Below, in pieces: positions 1 through 10,664 of a stretch of 64,000 nucleotides of DNA; position 1 is the first letter of the stretch; each line of letters opens with the position of its first letter. This stretch comes from Chamaelirium japonicum (lineage: Eukaryota > Streptophyta > Magnoliopsida > Liliales > Melanthiaceae). The position numbers were made by a program, and so were the translations under genes. Below the pieces are notes generated by a model that saw only the letters and a program-made list of their open reading frames with translations, had not been told where the DNA came from and made no database searches. The stretch is taken from assembly GCA_947650365.1 (NCBI GenBank), contig OX393552.1:20556645-20620644 (forward strand), in the 5' to 3' direction.

Positions 1-50
<50 letters not shown>
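1..50. repeat. (GA)n microsatellite
   Basis: A TATATA start is followed by about 20 uninterrupted GA dinucleotides. It directly abuts the hairpin-forming sequence to its right. Confidence 0.97.
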
Positions 51-51
<1 letters not shown>

Positions 52-53
<2 letters not shown>

Positions 54-187
54 GCTATAATGCGGCATGCCGTAAGTGCGGCACCGCATCGCAGCCGTCT
101 GATGCACCACTGCGTGCATGTGATGCACGCAGCGCGTGCATCAGACGACTGCGGTGCGGTGCCGCATGCCGCAGCATAGCATGCCCC
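52..187. repeat. Long near-perfect inverted repeat (hairpin)
   Basis: The two arms, about 60 bases each, are reverse complements with only a few mismatches and almost no loop; the turn lies near position 119. Both arms contain the words GCGGCATGC, GCGGCACCGCA and GTCTGATGCA (or their complements). The outer ends read ATGCTAT on one side and ATAGCAT on the other. It sits between a GA run and a TA run (188-206). It could be a foldback transposon or MITE relic, or a small-RNA hairpin precursor; the sequence alone does not decide. No target duplication is visible. Confidence 0.8.
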
Positions 188-206
188 TATATATATATAT
201 ATATAA
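188..206. repeat. (TA)n microsatellite
   Basis: A short TA dinucleotide run directly right of the hairpin. Confidence 0.9.
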
Positions 207-345
207 TATGCAATAAAAATGTCAGAATATATACCATTCATTGACAGCCAAATAACGATCGATGTCATTAAATATCCAAAACAAATATCAAAGAGTGATC
301 ATCGTTACATCATTCAAAATTCAAAATAATACATCCCTCCCATAT

Positions 346-840
346 CTAAACTTCATTCGGGGTGTCAATATCATCATCACTATCACCCCCTTCATTCATG
401 AACATAACTGACTCCAAGTCCGGCTCATCGAGAGACAACTTCACTATCTCAAGCACTCCGACACCCTCGAGCGAATCAAACGCATCTCCTCTAATGTCCC
501 ACATCTTGTTATCTCCATGCATGTATTGCAGGCTTCGTCTCGAGAGAAGACGGAGGTCGGTGTGCACAAACACCAAATCTTGGGCACTTTGCGGGATCAT
601 CTTGTTCCCCCTTATTGAATTCATGAAGGAGTACGTGTTTCAATTCCTCTCACAACAAGAAGAGCACGATTACCCACTAGTTTTAAAGCTAAAATTTGTA
701 GCATTGATGTGCAAACCCCATATATCACCCCACCAATCCTTCAAACCCATCTCTTCTCTATCTACTTGGCTATCACTATGTCCAAACTCTCCGGTACATG
801 ACGGGAACTTGGTGAATTCGACATTCACAGTTCGATTATC
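346..840 (-). pseudogene. hAT transposase C-terminal remnant (copy 1, minus strand)
   Basis: Read on the minus strand, the segment encodes the plant hAT transposase C-terminal (dimerisation) region in order: a WWGDIWG block, a degenerate CSSCCERN block, then NSIRGNKM, AQDLVFVHTDLRLLSRR, and an acidic tail ending at a stop codon at 346. The blocks are in different frames and the CCERN part carries a stop, so it is non-functional. Typical plant hAT transposases exceed 600 residues; only about the last 160 are recognisable here. It lies left of the bZIP exons, in an upstream intron or 5' flank. Family assignment rests on recognised motifs and no search was run. Confidence 0.75.
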
Positions 841-1060
841 CTCCGTACTTGCAAAATACCTCTTCAAGCACTTGATCCTCTCAGTTGTTATCTCCAACTC
901 TTTATGAGGAGTCCGATTAGAAGCCTCACTTAACCACTTCATGCTATAGTAACTACAAAATAAAGAACAGAAAAGCAAAAGATTATGATTTAGGAAGAAA
1001 GATACCTATGCTTGCCATTTGCAAATGCCAAAGGAAGGAAATGAAATGGGGTTATTTTCG

Positions 1061-1390
1061 GGGTTTGCGCACCGATGCGACAAACTTTAGCTTTAAAGCT
1101 ACGTGGGCAACTGTGCTGCTCTTGTTGTGAGAGGAATTGTGGAGTGATCTATGGGTTTGCACGCCGATGCTACAAACTTTAGCTTTAAAGCTATGTGGGC
1201 AACCATGCTCCTCTTGTTGTGAGATGAATTGGAGCACGCACTCCTTTATAAATTCGATGAGGGGGAACAAAATGACCCCGCAATGTGCCCAAGATTTGGT
1301 GTTTGTGTACACCAACCTTCGTCTACTTGGCTATCACTATCTCCAAATTCTCCGGTACATGATGAGAACTTGGCAAATTCGTGTTCCGAG
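1061..1390 (+). pseudogene. hAT transposase C-terminal remnant (copy 2, plus strand)
   Basis: This is a second copy of the same region as the minus-strand remnant at 346-840, but on the plus strand, so the two lie in inverted order. Readable blocks are CGQPCSSCCEMNWSTHSF, NSMRGNKMTPQ and AQDLVFVYTNLRLL. Two oddities are visible. The part at 1061-1136 is repeated 92 bp later at 1153-1228. After NLRLL the sequence does not continue into the expected C-terminal tail but switches at about 1320 to a 60-bp stretch matching plus-strand 761-820. It is broken and cannot encode a transposase. Confidence 0.72.
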
Positions 1391-1603
1391 CGGCGGCGGA
1401 CCTTCAGTGGTGCCTTACCACGAGTGGTGGCGGACCCCGATCTTCAATAATTTAGATTTTGCATAGCTATTTCTTATTTGTTACTGTACATGAACAAACT
1501 GGGTGTACTTGTGCAGGCACCTACATCTAGCATATTTGAATCTAACAAATGCTTTACATTAGTTTGACTGTATGGTATTTCAATTGGTCCATCTGTCACC
1601 CAG

Positions 1604-1679
1604 GATGCTCTCTAATCGAGAATCAGCAAGACGCTCTAGAAGAAGAAAGCAAGCACATTTAAGTGAGCTTGAGACACAG
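1604..1679 (+). CDS. bZIP exon: basic region and start of zipper
   Basis: The exon begins after CACCCAG and ends before GTCTGA. It enters in the last base of an arginine codon and encodes [16 protein letters not shown] followed by AHLSELETQ. This is the DNA-contacting helix with the invariant Asn and Arg, plus the first zipper heptad. It ends in phase 0. Confidence 0.92.
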
Positions 1680-3068
1680 GTCTGATCCCATCAGTTTCTG
1701 TCGTTTTATCTGATGTGGTAATTGTAACATTTGATATTTTTTGAGATTTTAAACACATACTATGTCACATAGGTCTCACAATTAAGAGTTGAAAATTCCT
1801 CATTATTAAAGCGCTTCACTGATGTAAACCATAAGTACAATGAGGCTGCTGTAGACAATCGGATACTGAAAGCAGATGTGGAAACATTGAGGGCTAAGGT
1901 AAGCTGCTCGTATGACTTGAGCAATTTTGTTGAACTGTACAACTCTTTGGTGTTGTGGTGATTGGATATTAATTGCTCTTTGTTTATATCCTGTTTACAA
2001 TCAGATACTTATACTCCTATTACAGACTTGTGGAGTTTATTGTAGAGATGTGTTGGGCCTTCCGTTGTATGTTTGATTGGTTGGATGCAGTAAACCAACT
2101 TTTTATGTTCTTTGCTTATGGAGTGGGTGTTATCATTGGGAGATACAATTTTAGGAATGATCAAAGTAACTTATTTTTACGTAATAGTAAGTGATATCTA
2201 GTGGTTTGAGGGTTCTCTCTCATATTCTTTTTATTCTTCAAGTTACTAAAATTAGTAACATTATTTGTCAGTAGTTTTTTTCATCAAGGTTGTGACAAGG
2301 TATTTTAGAGATGGTACTTGTCCAAATTAGTGAATACAAAAATAGGGTTATATATAAAGACTAATTATTGGTTCTGAAAAGATTAAGTTTCATTGTGTGT
2401 AATTGCGTGCGTGTGCCTGTGAATTGCTGTTAAGTTTGACATAGTTCTGTATTTTGGTATAACACAAAGTATCAGTGGAATAGGGGCGGGAGGTGTCAGG
2501 AAGAAATTTGCTTTTAAGAGGGGTAGACTTTGTTACAAAGCAGTAGCACATGTAATGGACAAAATTCTATTGATTAGTCCTGGTGCTCCAATGGAATAAC
2601 ATCTGTTGGCAGTAGCATAAATTTCCTGCCTCTAGTTTAACCTTTTAAGTTTTTAACTTATGAATTTGTCATCTATGCAAAACAGGACACACATAATGTA
2701 GCTGACTTGATCAAAAGGGGTTGAAGTTTTGTCCATCTAAAGGATGGATTGCTGCTTGGCTATGTACTTTGTCAACAGTTTGGACGTTTTATGAAATGTG
2801 GAGGAATCAATATAACCCAAGGGCCTTTTGGATGTAGTAAGGGCTGGGTAAGTTATGGAATCAAAATGTTAGGCTTTAGGATGGAAGGGGATGCTAGAAC
2901 TTTGAATCACAGTGTTGAGGGAAGGAAACATTCCATATCTATTTATCGGCTGCGTCGCTGGTGTTTGCACCTGAAGTAGAATTCAGATCTCCACTTTCTG
3001 AAGAATTTAGTGCATTCTCGCTCTTTAGGTTATACTGCTGCACAAAAGATGTAGAGCTGTCCTCCAAA

Positions 3069-3100
<32 letters not shown>

Positions 3101-6100
3101 CACACACTATGTCTAATCGGTGAAGAAGAAAATAAGAGCCTAAGAGATAAACCTTCATTTCTTAATCTTGTCACTGTGAGTACTTCTGTGCACGAATTAT
3201 GAAGGCCCCAAACAATGCCTTAAAACAAATTAAGGTGTGATCTGGACTTGTTAACTTAGGGTATAGATAATATCCATTTAGACAATCCATACTCAAGATA
3301 TGATTTGGTCTCTTCTTAAAATATTTAACTAAAAAGTAGAAGTGGTCACCTTTCTGATTAGAGCTTGGCCTTCACTCAAAGGTTAACTAAAAACTGTATT
3401 CTTTATTTGAAAGATAAAAGGTTGGCAAAGTTAGTAAAAAAAATGCTTAAACAAAAGAAAAATTTTATACCCATCCTCGAAATAAAAGTCTTGCAGTGAA
3501 GGATTTATAGTATCTGATATTGATGCAAGGAATGGGCTAGGTTCTAATCTCTAGACCCTGTCAGTCTCCTTTTTATTGAATGCCATTCTATCGTCGGCTT
3601 TTGTCCAACTTGGGTTGGGGCCTAGACCAACTTGAATATCAGGTTTCTCTACTAGCGACTAGAGGCAATTTCTTCTTTTGTGAGTTGGGCAATGTAGGAG
3701 GAACCCTTTTTCTCATGTAAGTCTCCATAAACATGTGCTCATCTGTAATTATTTAGTGATGAGATGAGGAATATGGCAATATTGCTTAGGGGACTAGATC
3801 TTTTTCCTTACTTCCTGATAGACTTTGGTTAGTACACTTATTAGCATTGATTATTGTAGTACCTTTCTGGTCGTGTGGAATAAACCAATTGATCATTTGG
3901 CTCTGTTAGCTGTCTTAAGTTGTTTTTCGATTTCGACCAATATTTGACCATGCAAGATATGGGAATATTGCATGGAAATATTTTGATAGTGGTATTATTA
4001 TAGTTTTATAGAAATGATGGTAATATTGATTAAGTGATGGAATTTTTAAAGAAACTCTAGGCAATCATAAACTGAGTATAGATACACTTTGGAACACATA
4101 TCATATTTCTCCACTATCTTGGAGTATGGAGCCCTACAAAGCATGTATTTATATGTATGTCGTGCATATGTATAACAGTCTAAACATAGAAATGATGAAC
4201 ATATTAGTTTTCCAAAAAACATAATTCGATCATACACTACAAAATATCTACACCATATCCAATAGTCAAATATTTCGATAAACATTAAACCTACTTTTTT
4301 GAACCCCCAAATTGTCGAAAGGTGTATCTGGTAGTTAAGTGATTGATCCCCAAATCTAGTGTAAGAATGTCAACTCTTGATAGATTTGATGTTCTTACAC
4401 CATCATGTTATCAATAAAAAAACCTAGAAGCGAATTAATTGACAAAAATATAAAATTTGATATTATCAATTTTTTTCCGGAAAAACAACGCTTTGATCCT
4501 ATCAAATGAACGATTTGAGGCGTTTTGATTTGACGACAGTTCTAACACCCTAAAACCAACTTTCGAAGAAAAATCACACCAAAGAAGTCAAACAGAGGAG
4601 TTATAGTTTGCTAATGAATTTCTTGAAATTTCTCATAATTTCCAAGAAGTTTCAAGAAAATTTCCAAATTTCTCCAAATTTCCAAGAAATTTCATAACAT
4701 TTTGAGAAAATTCATGATATATCGCAAAATATATTGCAGTTTACGATCTATTTGATACTATCGAGTACATTTTGCTCTGTTCCTCATGAAACATAAATAT
4801 TTTGCCAAACATGCAAATTATTACTATATTTTGATACTTGGTTGTAATGTATAAGTTTCCTTGGATGATGTTCCATGAGAGTCATGAAATCAAGTTTTCT
4901 CCCTCCTATCCATGGTACACACTACACATAAAGAAGAAGTGAGGGGGTTTTGCAGAAGACTTCAAAGGAAAGGAGAGAGTGATGGAGCGCTCATATTTCA
5001 TCCCGGGCTTCTTTTTAAGTTACATCCAAAGGCCTTTGTTTGTTTCATTCAAATAATATAAGTCGCATCCAACAACTCCCATCTGTTTGAGACAAATACC
5101 TTAAGTTGGATCAGATGGCTCAAATTGGATGCATCCAAGGTTGTGTATCCAAGGGCTCAGATCTGAACATCCAAGAGACTGGGTATACTTTGGCATAGCG
5201 TGAGCAGACCTAGCCTAATCTACTTGGATCAGAGCACACTACATAGGGTCTTGATAGATAGGATAAACCCTCTAAGAAATATCGAAAGAGGTCGGACCAT
5301 CCGATCGGAGCAAACAGAAGATAATTGAAAAATACATACATCCATATAATAAAAACTGAAAAAATCAGGGGCAAAATGGTAATTTTGCCCATAATAGAAA
5401 TGGTCAAAACTGTCCGGTTGATCTGCACCAACCCCCTCCAAAATCTCTCTCTCCCCCCCCCCCCCCTCTCTTTCTCTCTCTAAATGATGAAGCAGAAAAG
5501 TGGAAAGCCTTTGTTTCTTAATCTTATCACTCTGATTACGGCAGCATGCCAATTATGAAGGAACCAAAAGATGGCTTTGAACAAATTCTGGTGTGAACTA
5601 GACTAAGCTAACTTAAGGTATGGATGTTCTCCATTTAGACAATTCATTCTCAAAATATGATTTGTATTCTTGTTTATACTCTTTGTGAAACATCCGTATT
5701 TAAATAAAAAGAGGAAACGTTCAACTGTCTAATTAGAGTGTAGGATTAACTAAAAAATTAATGAAAAACTATACACTGTTTAAAAAGCAAGGTTTTAAAA
5801 CTATACATTGTTTTGTGTCGGATTTCGGTCAAAACCTAAACCAAATTTTTCAAAATTTCGGCTGAAATTTGAAATTTATAATTCTAGTTTTGTAACCAAA
5901 ATTGACTGAAATTTCAACTGAATGGCACAAAATTTGTGGTTCCAGTTATGGTTCCAAAATCCGAAACCAAAGTTGACTGCAATTTCAACCAAAATTTGAT
6001 TAAAATTACCGAAATCAATCGAAATTGGGTTTTGACCCTCATTTTATTTCGGTCATGACCGAAACCGAGATATTTCGCCGAAATTTTATAATTTCAGTTG

Positions 6101-7907
6101 AAATTTGAGACCCTGTTAAAAAGTAAATGATAAGCTTAGTTAGGAAACCATTCGTTTATTGGATTTTATACCTACTTTCAATCATAGTCTTTATCAGATC
6201 CGATCAGATCAGAAGTAATGAAGAGATATACTGATGCAAGCAATAGGCTAGGTTCTAATGTCCAGACCCATCAATTCACCTTTCTTTAGAATATGCTATG
6301 GCTGTCTTTTGTCCAACTTGGGCGAGTGCCTTGCCAACTTGAGTTATATATGTCAATATTTTAGATAGATGAATTGTCAGGTTTGTCTAATGGGGAGTAT
6401 AGGGAATGACTTCTTCCTGAGTTAGTGGCAACGTAGTAGAAACCCTTTTTCTCAAGTAACTCTGATTAAACATGTGCTCATCGGTGTTTTTTTACTGAAA
6501 AGATAAAGATGGTAATATTGTTGAGGGAAGTAAATTTGTGACCTTGCTACCTGATAGCGATTACAAGAACATTGGCTGGTACACCTATTAGCATCAATAA
6601 TTCTAGTGGGTTCCTTACTGCTCATCTTGAAAAGGAAATGAACTAATTGACCAAGTGACTATGCTAGCAGCGTAAAGTACTAATGAATAAGTTTCTTTGG
6701 ATAATGTTTCATTACTGTATTTAGCAAGATTTTATGACCTAACTTAGTTATTTGGTTTTTGAAAGCTTGTTTATCCTTTCATCTCCTTCGTAACAATAGT
6801 TATCGGTGGTGCATATAAATCTTTATCCTTCTGCTTTTATCTTCCTTGGATGACATTTCCTAATCTTGTTTCGGTTTTCATCTTCTTTGTCCTACCATAT
6901 GAGCTGGTGTTATTTATGGTATCAAAGTAGGTGCCCTATAATCTGAATGACTTTCAGCTTGCTAGTATGTATTTCATCTTGGGTAAATGATTACTTAGGC
7001 ACATGGATCTTGTCTAAATTTTCAACATCAATGCAAATGTTATCTTGGGGAAGTTGATCATGGAACAACTCTTAGTTCAAATCCTCCAATGTGACATTGA
7101 CAAAATGAATATAGATAGTAATAATGGCTATAACATGGAAAATTATAGGGAATATATTAGGCAAAATGAAGCCTTTGACATAAAGAAAGAGAGGACTTAA
7201 GAGGATGTATCTTTGATTTTGTAACGTGGTAAAATTCCTTAACTTCGATTGGGACTTGGGCATTATCGTATTTATTAGAGCTTTGCGCTGCCTGTGAAGA
7301 GGCAGCAACAGCCTTGTCATTTACTCAAATGGGAAAGGAGTTGAAGTGGCTAAATGGGGAAGTTGGACTGTTGCAAGGCTAGAGGGTTATGCAGGGCTGT
7401 TGACCTATGATGTTAAAGGCTTCCATCGAAGCAGTTTTGTCCTTGTGAAGAGATTGCATGAGCTTTTTCACATGTGATGATTGTGGAAGTGATTTTAGCA
7501 ACCACCCCTTTGCTCGAACAAAGGGGAAAATGGAAATTATGGAATCATGCAGAGTTCTCTCAATATTAGGTCAAAATTTAAATCCATTCTGTATATGGAT
7601 CGGGGAGTTTTTGTTAGAATTTAAAATATTCATATTAGGTCAAGATTAAGACTGTTGGAACCCTTTTTGGTAAAGATTGTGATTTGGATGTTTTATGTTT
7701 GCCTATATTTATGGTGATTGCTGGAATCCAGTGCTCTAACAGTGGCACAATGTCATTAAGAACCTATATTTTGATTATATGAAACCAATGGTCACTTGCA
7801 CTTGTCTTCAGTCTTCCATGGTTGTTTGGTTCAGAATCAAATGGTTAACCTTGTGTTTCTTTTAGAGGTAAGTGACCATTTGGTTACCTTTGCATATATT
7901 TTCAACT

Positions 7908-7943
<36 letters not shown>

Positions 7944-10329
7944 TGTGTGTGTCTGTGTGTGTGTGTGTGTTTGGCACGCGGGCGCACAGCCCTACAAATG
8001 GAAAATTTCTTCTAGTTAATTCTTCCCTATGTTGTCAGCTTCCAATTACATGTTCACTATTCTCTACACGTGCACTTAGGACTGGTCCATAGAAGATTTG
8101 TGGTTGAATATCGGGGAGTACACGGGGGCATACATCCTCTCCATGATTGAGACCTTGAACTACTTAGGAGTTAGGACAAGGCTCAACAATGTCTTGGAAA
8201 TGCCTCCCAACGTATGTCATCCATCAACCTATGTACCTTGGTTTATTTTGCATATTAATAACTAGAAAGTAGCACCAATTATATTTCCATAAATAATTTA
8301 CAAAATAACTGTTGAATTAGTCTTATAAGAAAGTCTCTTATTTTCTAGACTGAAATTGTGGGTTATTATCTTTTCAATAAGAGGGATATTTGCATGCAGC
8401 ACCCTGGAAACTATGTAATTGCATGCTAACCCCTGAAAGCTTTATATTTTCCTATCGAACCCTGAAATTTAAATTACCTATGCCAATCGACCCCACGAGT
8501 TAAATAGCGTCTATTTTGGGGAAGTAATCCAGGTATATTCGTGTTTTGAATGTTACTGGGACAACTTTATCCTTAGTTTTTCTTAAGATGGAAAGTTAGG
8601 CTTGAAGAATCACACAAAACCCTAATTTAGAACAAAAAATTCCTCCTATGCTCTGCAAAATAAGGGTTTTGTGTGGTTCTCCGAGCCTAACTTTCCTTCT
8701 TTAGGCCGAGTAAAGTTGTTCTAGTACCGATCAAACCACTAATATGCCAGGAATATTCTCCAAGTTAACCTTAGGGCTCAATTTGCACAGGTAATCTAGT
8801 TTTCAGGGGTCAATATGGAAATTTGAAGGTTTCAGGGGTTAATATTCAATCAGCCTAGTTGACAGAGTGCCATATGCAAAAAAATAATCAAAATTCTAAC
8901 AATTCCAAAGTAGTCTGATAGAAGCTTTATATATTCCTCCCTTGATCATGGGTTACCTTTGAGAACTCCCTGCATGAGTGTGGCAATGTGGGGTGCTGCC
9001 TATGGGAACTTGGATTGATATGGACCTTCATGTCCAAACGTGCACATGGCCTTTAGTGGACAGCTTTGAGAGAAACCAATGAAGCTCTGGACGTTGTATT
9101 TATTCATTTGAGATCTGAACTACCAGGACCTAGGTCAAGAATGAAAACTAGTTGGCACTTAAGTGAATAATCAAGCATTTAAGGTCCCTTTGCCTGTGCA
9201 TGGTAAAACATGTCATGTTGACTCGGCCGATGCCGAGTCGTAGCCGTCGGTTTGTATCGGTTTTTTAAAAACATCGACCGATATAAGGATTGATACCTGT
9301 AGGGGTCCTGACTTGGTCAAGATTGTTACCACTCGAGCCATATCGATCCGATACAGCTGAATCAGACCTGATACACCGAGTTGTATCGGTCTGGATCATA
9401 GATAGAGCCAGCAACACCCATCTTTTTTGCACATGGGTTGTATAGACTGTACAATAGTAGCGCTTCCCTTTACATATGCTTTTTTCTTTTTTCGACCAAT
9501 TTGTATTGGACGATACCGATTGGCTTAGGTTTTTGGTCGGGTGATAGGGGTCCGATATTGAGTTTTTGAACCTTGCGTTTGGCTTTTGAAAATTTTGAAA
9601 CATTTGGATTCTTTCGATATTTCATATTTATTTTTCTTTCTTACCGTCAGAAGCAAGCGATCCAATATTGACAGGTTTTCATATCAAAGTTCTTTCGTGC
9701 ACGAATGCTGAGGAATGATGAATATATGGCCAACAATCCTTCGAGTGTCAAGCAGACACCTTTACTGGATCCTTAGTACCCCAATTTATAGCAAAATAAT
9801 TTTTTTTTTCCTATAGCAAATAGTTAATTATTGTTCAAATGATTTGTCTGAAGTAAGCTTGCACCAATACTTGTCATTAGTTATCATTCAAACTATAGGC
9901 GAACCTTCAAATGTGCAAGCTGATTTTTCTTCTATTCAGGTGAAGATGGCCGAGGACTCTGTAAAGAGGGTAACGGGAATGAGTCCTATGTTTCCGACCA
10001 TGTCGGACATATCATCAATCAGCATGCCCTTCACCGGGAGCCCATCCGAAGCCACCTCGGATGCAGCTGCTCCGATCCAAGATGACCCCAACCACTTCTT
10101 CCATTCCCCCGAACCGGACTGGAGCATCCACGGCTGCCTTCCCGAGATCCCCCCTGCAGCTCCACCACGGGTCGAGGGCACCGCCAATGTGGGCAGGACT
10201 GCTCATGTGCAGCCGGCGGCCGGCCTGGATCACCTCCAGAGAAGGGTTGGCGGGGGGCCAAGCCCGCACGGTGCCGTGCACTGGGATGATGCCAGGTGGG
10301 ATCATGATACCTCCGTCAGCAAGAAATAA
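1604..10329 (+). CDS. Group C bZIP transcription factor gene (3' three exons)
   Basis: The gene is the 3' part of a plant group C (Opaque2/CPRF2-like; Arabidopsis bZIP9/10/25/63 type) basic leucine zipper factor. These proteins act in the nucleus, bind ACGT-core DNA elements and dimerise, often with group S1 bZIPs. Exons 1604-1679, 1773-1898 and 9940-10329 join in frame with GT-AG introns. The joined protein shows the basic region NRESARRSR (N-x7-R) followed after nine residues by the first zipper leucine, then a long zipper, then the C-terminal signature GRTAHVQ...LDHLQRR typical of group C. The upstream exons, start codon and promoter lie left of 1604 and were not identified; the hAT remnants occupy that side. 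The zipper exons are moderately AT-rich, while the last exon is GC-rich and its end ([16 protein letters not shown]) is not a tail I recognise. Family certainty is high; exact orthologue is not assignable. Confidence 0.9.
1773..1898 (+). CDS. bZIP exon: leucine zipper core
   Basis: This 42-codon exon starts after an ACATAG acceptor and ends before GTAAGC, phase 0 at both ends. It encodes [35 protein letters not shown] and the residues between, a strongly conserved group C zipper with Leu/Val/Ile at heptad positions. It follows a 93-bp intron. Confidence 0.93.
3060..3930. repeat. Intronic diverged duplication, copy A
   Basis: This segment matches 5440-6690 in the same orientation and order. 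Shared landmarks are TTTCTTAATCTT, TCCATTTAGACAAT, GGGCTAGGTTCTAAT/AGGCTAGGTTCTAAT, TTTTGTCCAACTTGGG, AACCCTTTTTCTCA and AACATGTGCTCATC. A CT/AC microsatellite marks its start (3070-3107). Identity is roughly 70-80 percent by eye with many small indels, so the duplication is old. No coding capacity was seen. Confidence 0.75.
3070..3107. repeat. (CT)n(AC)n microsatellite
   Basis: A CT run passes directly into an AC run at the left edge of duplication copy A; copy B has a C/CT-rich run at the equivalent place (5448-5482). Confidence 0.9.
5440..6690. repeat. Intronic diverged duplication, copy B
   Basis: This is the second copy of the segment at 3060-3930, offset by about 2.4 kb. It is longer mainly because a 328-bp hAT-type MITE (5788-6115) has inserted into it. 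That insertion is absent from copy A, so the MITE arrived after the duplication. Confidence 0.75.
5788..6115. mobile_element. hAT-type MITE, 328 bp, AAATTTCGG-rich
   Basis: The element starts CAAGGTTTTAAAA and ends with the complement of CAGGGTCTCAAAT, giving short imperfect terminal inverted repeats of the form CARGGT. It is flanked by a perfect 8-bp target duplication TTAAAAAG (5780-5787 and 6116-6123), as hAT elements make. The inside is rich in AAATTTCGG-type words and codes for nothing. The duplicated intron copy A lacks it, which confirms it as an insertion. Confidence 0.82.
7909..7972. repeat. (CT)n(GT)n microsatellite
   Basis: About 30 bases of CT repeat are followed by a slightly interrupted GT repeat. 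Confidence 0.95.
8093..8213 (+). other. Exon-like open segment of unknown origin
   Basis: This stretch is open in one frame, is preceded by a CCATAG acceptor-like site and followed by a consensus donor CCCAAC/GTATGT. It reads [19 protein letters not shown], then [20 protein letters not shown]. Composition is protein-like, unlike the surrounding AT-rich intron. I do not recognise the protein. It is on the same strand as the bZIP gene but does not fit between its zipper exons, so it may be a captured gene fragment or a chance exon-like string. Confidence 0.35.
8386..8885. mobile_element. Foldback-type MITE with nested inverted repeats
   Basis: The outer ends ATATTTGCATGCAGCACCCTG (left) and CAGAGTGCCATATGC (right) are imperfect inverted repeats. 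Inside, CCCTGAAA and TTTCAGGGG pair, and an inner arm pair at about 8585-8627 and 8661-8703 (GGAAAGTTAGGCTTG against CGAGCCTAACTTTCC, and CACACAAAACCCT against AGGGTTTTGTGTG) forms the centre. The whole 500 bp can therefore fold on itself. No ORF is present. Target duplications are not clear, so the superfamily is not assigned. Confidence 0.65.
9200..9575. repeat. TATCGG-rich element relic, possible hAT MITE
   Basis: The region is dense in words such as TATCGG, GATACC and CCGATA, and its right end TTTTTGAACCTTG is the complement of CAAGGTTC, the terminus seen in the other hAT-type MITEs of this window. No matching left end or 8-bp duplication was found. Confidence 0.35.
9940..10329 (+). CDS. 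bZIP last exon: zipper end and C-terminal region
   Basis: The exon follows TTCTATTCAG and runs 130 codons including the TAA stop. It opens [14 protein letters not shown], the group C continuation of the zipper, and later has [18 protein letters not shown], matching the conserved C-terminal block of the group. Codon third positions are markedly GC-rich relative to the zipper exons. An in-frame ATG upstream at 9844 is intronic and not a start. The reading frame is intact. Confidence 0.9.
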   Translation: MKMAEDSVKRVTGMSPMFPTMSDISSISMPFTGSPSEATSDAAAPIQDDPNHFFHSPEPDWSIHGCLPEIPPAAPPRVEGTANVGRTAHVQPAAGLDHLQRRVGGGPSPHGAVHWDDARWDHDTSVSKK

Positions 10330-10664
10330 AAGCAGATGAAAAGAACCAAGAACTTCACTGTGTTGATGTAGTGTGCATTGAGAGGGAAAACAATCCCCTT
10401 TGTTTACTTTGGATGGTCCATGGCAATGTGTTATATCTTTCTGTGTATCGGAAGTCTGCCATTCAGTCTTTCTTGCTTCTGTGTTGAATGTACAGTTGCA
10501 TTCGTGCGAATTCAAATCAGAGGGAAATGCAGACAAGTTTCCATTTTTTATGGTCTTTTATGCATTGAAGCTAATCGAAAGATTCAGAATTCAGTTCAGA
10601 ATGGGCAGACAGTGAGAAAATTATTAGTGTTTTCCCATTCCCAATATATAAAAGCTTTATATAT
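10330..10664 (+). other. Probable bZIP 3' UTR and downstream flank
   Basis: Non-coding sequence between the bZIP stop codon and the first recognisable retroelement LTR. An AATAAA word overlaps the stop region (10326-10331); a definite polyadenylation site cannot be chosen. Confidence 0.5.

Larger units (their letters stand above)
1899..9939 (+). other. 8,041-bp last intron of the bZIP gene
   Basis: The intron runs from GTAAGC to TTCTATTCAG. Besides the repeats listed separately, 1899-3059, 3931-5439, 6691-7908 and 9600-9939 show no recognisable gene. The part at 4600-4740 is rich in repeated AATTTC words, like the AAATTTCGG-rich MITEs elsewhere in the window, but no ends were found. Short open frames in the intron match nothing I recognise. 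Confidence 0.85.

Noticed and set aside
7050-7650. Possible gene fragment (frames reading [13 protein letters not shown] and [10 protein letters not shown])
   Set aside because: Frames are short, broken and match no family I know; no splice pattern was convincing.
9200-9575. Complete hAT MITE with both ends
   Set aside because: Only the right end is convincing; no left end or 8-bp duplication matching CGTTTGGC was found.
9844-9939. ATG at 9844 as the start of a small gene
   Set aside because: The frame from 9940 on is the last bZIP exon, with a clear acceptor at 9938-9939; the upstream part is intron.
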